This document shows, in pieces, positions 1 to 5,199 of a stretch of 5,199 bases of DNA. The notes beneath the pieces were generated by a model. The model was not told where the DNA came from, did not search any database, and saw nothing but the letters and a program-made list of their open reading frames with translations. The stretch comes from an uncultured bacterium (GTDB taxonomy: Bacteria; Actinomycetota; Coriobacteriia; Coriobacteriales; Coriobacteriaceae). The translations under genes were made by a program, and so were the position numbers. The stretch spans positions 1 through 5,199 of the forward strand of contig CAJMOL010000136.1 in the NCBI GenBank assembly GCA_905215095.1, given 5' to 3'. The stretch's first letter is position 1. Every line of letters starts with the position of its first letter.

Positions 1-1893
1 GCGTGCGCGCTCATGGTCGGCCAGCTGTTACTGCCGAGTGTGGCGCTTGCGACCGAATGTGCGGATTCTGCTGCTACGACGGGTGAGGTCGCTGCGGCTC
101 CTGCGGCGCCGGCGGCTACGGTGGATGCGAATGCGGCGACAACACCGACAACCGAGGCTGCTCCGGCAACTCAGAACGAGGCCGATACTCAGCAGGTATC
201 TTTGGCTGACACCGTCGAAGGGGCTGGCGATGCAATGCCCGCCGAGCAAAACGCTTCCAGCAACAACGCCGCCATGCCGGCAGACAACGCCATTATGCCC
301 TGCGGTGTGACCGACGTGACGGGTGGGGATGGCGTGACAATCGACACAAACGTCGAATCCTACTACAGGGAATGCGAGCTTCCACCCGAGATTTCTCTTA
401 CCGGAGGCGGTAGTTTCTCATGGGATTTTGGACCGGTCCCAGATGAGGTGGCGGATAAGCTATCAAACGCATCCGAAACTAAGTATTACAAGGCAGATGC
501 CGCTACTGGCGCGCTTGTTGAAGTCGCCGATCAGTCTCAATCGAACGTGACGATTTCCATTGCGCCATATGAAGGGCAGATGCGCGCGACGCTGACCCTG
601 ACGGGTGGCGACTTTGTAGACGGAAACTATGCACTCATCCGCAACGAGGATGTGCCGTTTACTTCAACGTTGACGTTCAACGGCACCGACTATAATGATG
701 GCATCCTCATCGGCGATCCTGATAGCACCTCCGATAAACCAGCTCAAATCGTTGTCCATGAAACAAGGACCGATTACTACCTGCGCTACAACTTCAACAC
801 CGTGGTAAAGCTAGCTGCTCATGGACAGGCAATCAATAGCGTTGATTTGGGTTCAGGATATATCGGCTATCGCGCTGGGGATACTCCCGCTCCAACCACT
901 CATGTACCATACGCAGATTACGACAAGTATGAAATTGCTTACGAGTGCTGGGAGGAGATGGACAACAGCGACCCCACGGATCTTCATCCCGTCGCCTTCT
1001 GGTATTCCGACGAGGGCATGTACACACCGGGCATGAAGCGAATCGACAAGTTCGAAGAAGGCAAGCACTACATGCATTCTGTCATGCTACGCCAAAAGAA
1101 CGGGTATGAGTTTGCCAACGGCTGCACTGTGGCAATCAATGGCGAGCCACTTAACGCCATGAGTGTTCAGAAAGTCGAAAATGGTCTGTTCCTTGCGCCG
1201 ACCACATCGTTTACCTGCGAAAAGGCTCTTGTGTGGCAAGCAATCGACACGGTCGAGATTAATGGCGCTACCGTCACGTTCAAAGACGGCGATAAGCCGG
1301 TGTTCACGGGCGCTACGTCCGATGACACTCGTTATTGGTATCAGTGCGAGTTCTGGAATTCTGAGGATGGCGCTGGAGTGAACTCGGCATGGTTCTGGGA
1401 TCAAAATATCGAGAACCACATTGATACGTTTGAGGCTGGGAAGACCTACAGCTACGGTTTTTATCTCAAGTCGCATGAGGGTTTCTACTTTACTCGTGAC
1501 ACTAGGGTCACAATTAACGGCAAGACTTATGGCTACTGGTGGAACGAATCCGATGCGGAGAATCTCGATAGAGACGGTAAGACGACCACCATGTGGGTCT
1601 ATACCAATCTTACGATGACGCCTGAAGCAATGCCGACGCCGACGCCGGACCCCAAGCCGACGCCCGAGCCCGAGACCAAGCCCGAGACCAAGCCGGGTCA
1701 GGCGCCAACGACCGCCACGATTACTACGACCGTCTCGACCACCAAGACTCCGGCCGTCAAGCCCGCTGCCAAGACCAGCGATGCCACCCTCGCCGCAACG
1801 GGTGACAGCACCGGACTTGTCGCCGCGGCCATGAGCCTCGCCGGCGCCATCGCAGCAGCCATCGGCATCGCCTCAAAGCGCCGCGAGAACTAG
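1..1893 (+). CDS. Sortase-anchored surface protein with a duplicated extracellular domain (5' end missing)
   Basis: The frame is open from base 1 to the TAG at 1891-1893. The first in-window ATG (position 13) is probably not the start: the codons before it are in frame (A-C-A-L), and from that Met the leader would be only about 13 residues with no basic n-region. The visible part looks like the end of a signal peptide cut after VALA. Residue numbers here count from that Met. Residues 15-96 are an Ala/Thr/Pro/Asn-rich spacer. Residues 97-273 are an unrecognised extracellular region. Residues 274-402 and 411-536 are two copies of one domain. Residues 537-592 are Pro/Thr/Lys-rich and likely span the wall. 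LAATG at 593-597 is an LPXTG-like sortase site, followed by a hydrophobic Gly/Ala helix (601-620) and the tail KRREN. Such signals are known to direct covalent attachment to peptidoglycan. The ligand is unknown; adhesion is an inference. The middle of the gene is much poorer in G+C than both ends. Confidence 0.9.
   Translation, partial: ACALMVGQLLLPSVALATECADSAATTGEVAAAPAAPAATVDANAATTPTTEAAPATQNEADTQQVSLADTVEGAGDAMPAEQNASSNNAAMPADNAIMPCGVTDVTGGDGVTIDTNVESYYRECELPPEISLTGGGSFSWDFGPVPDEVADKLSNASETKYYKADAATGALVEVADQSQSNVTISIAPYEGQMRATLTLTGGDFVDGNYALIRNEDVPFTSTLTFNGTDYNDGILIGDPDSTSDKPAQIVVHETRTDYYLRYNFNTVVKLAAHGQAINSVDLGSGYIGYRAGDTPAPTTHVPYADYDKYEIAYECWEEMDNSDPTDLHPVAFWYSDEGMYTPGMKRIDKFEEGKHYMHSVMLRQKNGYEFANGCTVAINGEPLNAMSVQKVENGLFLAPTTSFTCEKALVWQAIDTVEINGATVTFKDGDKPVFTGATSDDTRYWYQCEFWNSEDGAGVNSAWFWDQNIENHIDTFEAGKTYSYGFYLKSHEGFYFTRDTRVTINGKTYGYWWNESDAENLDRDGKTTTMWVYTNLTMTPEAMPTPTPDPKPTPEPETKPETKPGQAPTTATITTTVSTTKTPAVKPAAKTSDATLAATGDSTGLVAAAMSLAGAIAAAIGIASKRREN
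832..1620 (+). repeat. Tandem duplicated extracellular domain within the first surface protein
   Basis: Two adjacent stretches of the protein align by eye: copy A at about 832-1218 and copy B at about 1243-1620. Shared landmarks in order are an opening I-x-x-V, a G-D-x-P, a Tyr-rich strand ending in YECW (A) or YQCEF (B), FWYSD (A) or FWDQN (B), then ID-K/T-FE-x-GK-x-Y, a L-x-x-x-x-G-Y/F-x-F strand, and V-x-ING. The order suggests a beta-sandwich module. Motifs of the kind F-x-x-GK-x-Y followed by GY-x-F and V-x-ING are common in modular surface proteins of Firmicutes and Actinobacteria, but I cannot name the family. The DNA of the copies has diverged strongly, so the duplication is old. Copy A is a few residues longer between the YECW and FWYSD landmarks. 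Confidence 0.75.
1669..1692 (+). repeat. 12-bp tandem repeat encoding PETK twice
   Basis: The 12-mer CCCGAGACCAAG occurs twice in perfect tandem and encodes Pro-Glu-Thr-Lys twice in the wall-spanning stretch. Just upstream, CCGACG hexamers (about 1633-1656) encode Pro-Thr repeats. Such short in-frame repeats are typical of wall-spanning spacers and can change copy number by slippage. Confidence 0.8.
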
Positions 1894-1928
1894 GTTTCGG
1901 CGGAGGCCCTCGTTTCCACCTCAGCAAG

Positions 1929-1985
1929 ATCTCAATCTGTAACACCTGGCTGCCCAAAACGACCCTAGATGTTACAGATTTAGAT
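1929..1985. repeat. Palindromic unit 1: 16-nt arms around a 25-nt loop
   Basis: The left arm (1929-1944) and right arm (1970-1985) are inverted copies with one mismatch. The inner 11 bases, AATCTGTAACA and TGTTACAGATT, match perfectly. The loop (1945-1969) is 25 nt. No T-run follows the right arm, so this is not a normal intrinsic terminator. It begins 36 bp after the stop codon of the first surface-protein gene. Unit 2 is a homologous copy exactly 81 bp downstream. It could be an interspersed palindromic repeat (REP-like or the remains of a small non-autonomous element) or a regulator's paired binding site; the sequence alone does not decide. Confidence 0.85.
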
Positions 1986-2009
1986 GAACCGAATGGCCGC
2001 CAATCTAAT

Positions 2010-2066
2010 GTCTCGACCTGTAACACCAAGCGGGGAATCTGACCTCTAACTGTTACAGATCGAGAC
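2010..2066. repeat. Palindromic unit 2: 16-nt arms around a 25-nt loop
   Basis: The left arm (2010-2025, GTCTCGACCTGTAACA) and right arm (2051-2066, TGTTACAGATCGAGAC) pair with one mismatch, at 2017 against 2059. In a minus-strand transcript that position would be a G-U wobble, so the 16-bp stem would be complete there. The loop (2026-2050) is again 25 nt and begins with CC, as in unit 1. After the right arm both units share AACCG and then GGC in the same columns. The outer parts of the arms differ between units (ATCT against GTCTCGA), yet each unit keeps complementarity, which points to selection for pairing or to symmetric-site function. Confidence 0.85.
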
Positions 2067-2085
2067 AAACCGGCCGGCAAGTCCA

Positions 2086-2124
2086 AAGCCACCACAAAGG
2101 TGCCTGTCCCCTTTGTGGTGGTTT
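2086..2124. other. Strong hairpin with loop TGCCTGTCC, weak terminator or REP-like element
   Basis: CCACCACAAAGG (2089-2100) pairs perfectly with CCTTTGTGGTGG (2110-2121) around a 9-nt loop. A G-T wobble and two A-T pairs extend it to 15 bp. Only TTT follows on the plus strand before GCGC, and only a short CTTTGG run follows on the minus strand, so termination would be weak either way. The core GGTGCCTGTCCCC resembles short intergenic palindromic repeats that I recall from several bacterial genomes; that resemblance is from memory and unchecked. Confidence 0.7.
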
Positions 2125-2133
2125 GCGCAGGTA

Positions 2134-2178
2134 GAACGGTAGGTTCGTATATATGAACCTACCGTTCGCTTTGTTTTT
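2134..2178 (+). terminator. Intrinsic (Rho-independent) terminator
   Basis: A perfect 13-bp stem is formed by GAACGGTAGGTTC (2134-2146) and GAACCTACCGTTC (2155-2167), with the 8-nt loop GTATATAT. The stem is followed at once by a T-rich tract, TTTGTTTTT at 2170-2178. The minus-strand side has no T-run, so it acts on plus-strand transcripts. It lies 240 bp after the stop codon of the upstream surface gene and ends 49 bp before the start codon of the next, so it most simply ends the upstream transcript after a long structured 3' UTR. If a promoter lies between the stop codon and the hairpin, it would instead act as a leader attenuator for the downstream gene. Confidence 0.85.
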
Positions 2179-2212
2179 GGACGACGATTACGCTGGATGA
2201 CTTTTGGTTTGC

Positions 2213-2221
2213 AGGAAAGGA
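2213..2221 (+). promoter_or_regulatory. Ribosome binding site of the leucine-rich-repeat protein gene
   Basis: AGGAAAGGA, a double purine-rich Shine-Dalgarno-like stretch, ends 6 bases before the ATG at 2228. It fixes that ATG as the start, and the encoded N-terminus is a textbook signal peptide. I find no convincing -35/-10 pair in the roughly 50 bases between the terminator and this site. Confidence 0.85.
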
Positions 2222-2227
2222 ACGACC

Positions 2228-5199
2228 ATGAGGTGGACTACTGTTCGAGCGCTTTGCCGCCGCCTGACCGTTGCCGCGGTGACCCTCACCATGGTGACGG
2301 GCTCGTTGCCTGTGGGCGCGTTTGCTGAGGCCCTCAACACCGACGGCACTTTTGTGCAGACGGATAACGGCCAAGCGGACGACGCCGCTTCCGCCGATTC
2401 GGCTGACGCCCAAACGTCAGACTCTGCTTCCGCCGACCCCGCGCCCGATGCCGGCGCCGCCGACCCCACAGTGCTCGATAGCGGTGATACCCCTACGCCC
2501 CCGCCCTCCGAGATTGCATCGGCGGCGGGCCTAACGGGCGCCGGGCAGACCGAGAGCACACCTGCGGGTACGCTCGCCACCGATCTTGTCGAGGGCAAGG
2601 AACTCGCCGAGCAGCAGAAGCAGGAGGAGACCGCCGAAGCCGAAGCAACCTGGAATGAGGATCTTGGGCTCTGGATGACCTCGAAGGGCGCCACGGGCGT
2701 AAAGGACGAATACGACGATGGCTACGTGGCCGGCGAGCAGACCCCCGCGCAGTACTACTTCTCGATTGATAGCCTCACCAACGAAATTTCTATCGAGTAT
2801 GGCGACGCGGGCATTACCACGTTGGAGGTGCCCTCGACCATCGACGACAAAAATGTCGTAAGCCTTACGGGTATGGGAAGCGCTGCGCTCACATCGATCA
2901 CCTTCGCCCCTAATTCGCATGTCCGCTCGGTTGGAGGCTTGGGCGGCAGCAGCATCAAAGAGATCGCACTGCCCGATTCGGTCGAGGAGCTCAAGAGCTA
3001 TGCATTCTACAAAAGCAAGACGCTCCAAACGGTAACCTGGCCCAACAACGCGGCCTTTACCACGATTCCCGAGCAGGCCTTTAAGGAATGTGAACAACTT
3101 GACGACAAGGTGGTGGCAACGCTGCCGCCTTCGGTCAAAACTATCGACTATCTTGCATTCGCCTATTGCGGCGTGCCACAGTTCTATGTCTCGGACACAA
3201 CAGTGCTCACCTTTACGCAGATCAATGTGCCGGGCACGGTGGAGCGGATTGAGCGCAATGCCTTTGACGGGTGCTCGCATGTGTCGTCGGTGACGATCGG
3301 CGACGGCGTTAAATATATCGGAGCGCACGCGTTCGCCTCTCTTGATCCTGCGATTGCCGGCAAAGAGATTGTGCTACCCAAAAGCGTGGAAATGATAGAG
3401 TGGGGAGCTTTTGAGAACACGAGATACGGAAACGAGACGAACCATAATGCCGTTGCCCTGCGCGTGATGAACCCCGATCTTCAGTTTGGTGAGGCGGGCT
3501 ATCCGGGCGACTATAATGAGCGCGTGACAATCGATGGCGTAACGTATGCGATTCCCTTTAGTGAAGGCCAGACCATCTATGCCTATGCGACCGATTCGGC
3601 TGGCAACCCCTCGATGGTCAAAAAGCTTGCCGATGCCGTGGCCGATTGCAAGGACTCCGTCGATTCCTCGAAGCCTGCCTACACGTTTGAGTGGATGGGC
3701 GAGGCGGCCCAGGTGACGGGCAAACTTCCCCAGAGCGCGACGGCTACACTCGTGCAGGCGGGGCAGTCCACGCCGCTGGCGGTTGGCGATGACGGCAGCT
3801 TTACAGCGGACGCTCTCTCCAAGACAGCAGCCACCCTGCGCATTTCGCTCAGCGGTTACTATGACATGGTGCTGGCGCGCCCGGGCGACCAGATGACGGG
3901 CACATGGAATATCGGAGAGATTAAGGCGGAGGACCTTACCAAGATTCCGGCTTCGCGCGCGATTGAGCTCAACGTGGGCTATCTTGAACCGATTGTGGGC
4001 CAGGATAAGACCGAACGCATTGAGCTCGATAGTCTCGATAACATCGATCTGACGGTGAAGAACGGCGGCAAGACGCTTAAGCCTGCCAAGGGTGACAAGG
4101 AAAACGACTTCCGTATCCAGGGCACAGCGCTCGTGGTGTCGCAGGCCATTGCCGACGCGGACCAGGATCTGGAGATAACGCTCGAGCCCAAAGACAGCCT
4201 CAAGCTGGGCGGGACGACGGCGACGGTGAAGCCCTCGGCCGGCAAGGTCGATATCGACTTGAAGCCCTGGGGCACGGCGACGGTCGCGACCAAGGGCGAC
4301 TACCAGGGCGCTAACCGCGTGCTGGTGTTCCGTACGTCCGACGGCAAGCTGGTCGCCGACGGCGTCACCTATCTGATGGGTTACGAAGACGATGGCACCA
4401 CGCCTATCATGAAGGCCGAGACGCCGCGCCTTAAGGCCGGTTCGTACACCATCGTCGCCTTTAACAAGACGAGCTACGACATCCAAGCGACGAGCTATTC
4501 CACGTTTAGCCGCCTAGGGCTGACCGTGGGTAAGCATATCGCGCAAAAGCAGGTGAAGATTGAGGACAGCAAACAGCTCGACGTGACGCTCGACGTCCCC
4601 ACGTTTGACGTGGAGACGTATCGTGCCGAGCGCGGGCTGACGGCGGGCTCGGTTATCGCTGATTCGTCCGCGGTCGTTGGCGTGGAGACCGAGCTGCGCA
4701 TTCATTACGAGCTCAAGGACAGCCAGGCTGCCAAGATTGAGATTCCGCTGGCCAAGGATGCCGTCGGGGATGTGTCCGCAGGCTCTCGCGAAGCCGGCGC
4801 CAGCTCCGAGGCCATGTGGGCTGACACAACTTGGGAGGGCGACAACCTCGTTCTCAATATGAATAAGGGCATGGGCGCCGATGTGTTTGTGCGCTTTAAG
4901 CCTAAGGCCGCGGGCATCTATGCCATCTCGCCGCTTATTACGCTGGGCGAGGTGACGTTGCCGCTGGGAAGCACCACACTCGAGGTTAGCGGATCGCGCA
5001 TCGAGGTCGACAGCACCGACGTTCACAGCCTACTGGGCAATGTGGCCTACGTATACGCAGCGCCCGGAAAAAGCGTGCAGCTTACCGTGGGCGTGGGCGC
5101 CTCGGCCGCAAAGTACACCGGCAAGACCAATAAACTCGGCCGTGCCAAGATTGAATACGACCTGCCGCAGGATACGCTTGCCGCCGAGCGTGTGACGCT
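2228..5199 (+). CDS. Large secreted BspA-type leucine-rich-repeat surface protein (3' end beyond window)
   Basis: The frame stays open for 990 codons from the ATG and runs off the right edge. Residues 1-33 are a signal peptide: an Arg-rich start (R2, R7, R11, R12), a hydrophobic core and a cleavage site after GAFA. Residues 34-118 are an Ala/Asp/Ser/Pro-rich spacer, and 119-143 a charged, helix-like stretch with EQQKQEE. Residues 196-420 carry BspA-type leucine-rich repeats: AF pairs at about 259, 284, 310, 345, 368 and 394, preceded by LP-x-SV-x-x-I patterns (LPDSV, LPPSV, LPKSV) and partly followed by C-x-x-L-like positions. Residues 491-990 are beta-rich, with a VLVF-x-TSDGK strand near 698, a GSYTIVAF strand near 738 and a YAAPGK motif near 943. 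BspA-like proteins of other bacteria bind host matrix proteins; that role here is inference. No wall-anchor signal is visible, as the C-terminus lies outside. Confidence 0.93.
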   Translation, partial: MRWTTVRALCRRLTVAAVTLTMVTGSLPVGAFAEALNTDGTFVQTDNGQADDAASADSADAQTSDSASADPAPDAGAADPTVLDSGDTPTPPPSEIASAAGLTGAGQTESTPAGTLATDLVEGKELAEQQKQEETAEAEATWNEDLGLWMTSKGATGVKDEYDDGYVAGEQTPAQYYFSIDSLTNEISIEYGDAGITTLEVPSTIDDKNVVSLTGMGSAALTSITFAPNSHVRSVGGLGGSSIKEIALPDSVEELKSYAFYKSKTLQTVTWPNNAAFTTIPEQAFKECEQLDDKVVATLPPSVKTIDYLAFAYCGVPQFYVSDTTVLTFTQINVPGTVERIERNAFDGCSHVSSVTIGDGVKYIGAHAFASLDPAIAGKEIVLPKSVEMIEWGAFENTRYGNETNHNAVALRVMNPDLQFGEAGYPGDYNERVTIDGVTYAIPFSEGQTIYAYATDSAGNPSMVKKLADAVADCKDSVDSSKPAYTFEWMGEAAQVTGKLPQSATATLVQAGQSTPLAVGDDGSFTADALSKTAATLRISLSGYYDMVLARPGDQMTGTWNIGEIKAEDLTKIPASRAIELNVGYLEPIVGQDKTERIELDSLDNIDLTVKNGGKTLKPAKGDKENDFRIQGTALVVSQAIADADQDLEITLEPKDSLKLGGTTATVKPSAGKVDIDLKPWGTATVATKGDYQGANRVLVFRTSDGKLVADGVTYLMGYEDDGTTPIMKAETPRLKAGSYTIVAFNKTSYDIQATSYSTFSRLGLTVGKHIAQKQVKIEDSKQLDVTLDVPTFDVETYRAERGLTAGSVIADSSAVVGVETELRIHYELKDSQAAKIEIPLAKDAVGDVSAGSREAGASSEAMWADTTWEGDNLVLNMNKGMGADVFVRFKPKAAGIYAISPLITLGEVTLPLGSTTLEVSGSRIEVDSTDVHSLLGNVAYVYAAPGKSVQLTVGVGASAAKYTGKTNKLGRAKIEYDLPQDTLAAERVT
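2813..3472 (+). repeat. BspA-type leucine-rich-repeat array (LRR_5-like)
   Basis: The coding region holds about six degenerate repeats of 23-35 residues. Each has the pattern L-P-x-S/T-V-x-x-I/L-x-x-x-A-F, with a following Cys in three repeats (KECEQL, AYCGV, DGCSHV). AF spacing is 25, 26, 35, 23 and 26 residues. The long 35-residue step contains an inserted strand with FYVSDTT. The Cys is lost in the first and the last two repeats. This matches the known BspA/LRR_5 solenoid rather than the internalin type. Confidence 0.85.

Larger units (their letters stand above)
1894..2227. other. Structured 334-bp intergenic region without a gene
   Basis: No credible reading frame is seen here on either strand. 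The region is largely filled by inverted repeats: two 57-bp palindromic units, a 15-bp hairpin and the terminator, leaving only short unstructured gaps. The first 35 bases after the stop codon hold nothing I can name. No tRNA-like or riboswitch-like consensus was recognised, and no good promoter could be assigned to the downstream gene. Confidence 0.7.

Noticed and set aside
13..15. ATG at 13 as the start of the first gene
   Set aside because: The frame is open to the window edge, and the leader from this Met would lack a basic region and be very short; the real start is most likely upstream of the window.
40..63. Lipoprotein cleavage site near the Cys in ATEC
   Set aside because: The residues before Cys (A-T-E) do not fit a lipobox; cleavage after VALA by ordinary signal peptidase fits, and the protein already has a sortase anchor.
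1929..2066. CRISPR array
   Set aside because: There are only two units; each is an inverted repeat with related loops, unlike short direct repeats with unrelated spacers, and no cas gene is present.
2122..2155. Promoter with TTGCGC as -35 and TATATA/TATATG as -10
   Set aside because: The spacing is 19-21 bp, the -35 match is poor and the -10 candidate is simply the loop of the terminator hairpin.
2228..2326. Twin-arginine export signal in the leucine-rich-repeat protein
   Set aside because: The RR pair is in CRRLTV, which lacks the S/T-RR-x-F-L-K context; a general Sec signal peptide fits better.
2531..3328. Minus-strand open frame of about 265 codons
   Set aside because: It lies entirely opposite the spacer and leucine-rich repeats of a well-supported gene and has no ribosome binding site or domain that I recognise.
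3374..4486. Long minus-strand open frame of about 370 codons opposite the leucine-rich-repeat gene
   Set aside because: The opposite strand has a strong start, signal peptide and recognisable repeats through the whole stretch. The antisense product is Arg/His/Leu-rich with no recognisable domain, as expected of a shadow frame in G+C-rich DNA.
4514..5026. Minus-strand open frame of about 170 codons
   Set aside because: It is antisense to the continuing surface-protein frame, with shadow-like composition and no domain.

Overview
The window suggests a gut-type Gram-positive actinobacterium, most likely a member of the Coriobacteriia and probably Collinsella-like. The reasons are the fairly high but uneven G+C, an LPXTG-like sortase signal of the form LAATG followed by a GD, a Gly/Ala-rich membrane helix and a KRR tail, and a BspA-type leucine-rich-repeat surface protein with a long Ala/Asp/Pro spacer after its signal peptide. 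The genus is inferred from overall resemblance, not from a marker gene.

Layout: (1) Positions 1-1893 hold the 3' part of a plus-strand gene for a cell-wall-anchored surface protein. Its start lies to the left of the window. The protein has the end of a signal peptide, an Ala/Thr/Pro-rich spacer, an unrecognised extracellular region, a duplicated domain of about 125-132 residues, a Pro/Thr-rich wall-spanning stretch and a sortase signal. (2) Positions 1894-2227 are non-coding and densely structured. They contain two tandem palindromic units with an exact 81-bp period (16-nt arms, 25-nt loops), then a 15-bp hairpin with the loop TGCCTGTCC, then a 13-bp perfect hairpin with a T-tract that is a convincing intrinsic terminator. 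(3) Positions 2228-5199 hold the 5' part of a second plus-strand gene, open to the right edge. It has a clear ribosome binding site and signal peptide and encodes a very large secreted protein with about six BspA-type leucine-rich repeats followed by at least 500 residues of beta-rich extracellular modules.

Both proteins look like surface-display or adhesion factors with the same plan: export signal, long disordered spacer, then binding modules. The terminator between them and the 334-bp gap argue that they are separate transcription units, although they may form a surface-protein cluster. No enzyme, mobile-element protein, RNA gene or CRISPR array is seen. The most unusual part is the intergenic pair of palindromic units, followed by the sharp base-composition mosaic inside the first gene.
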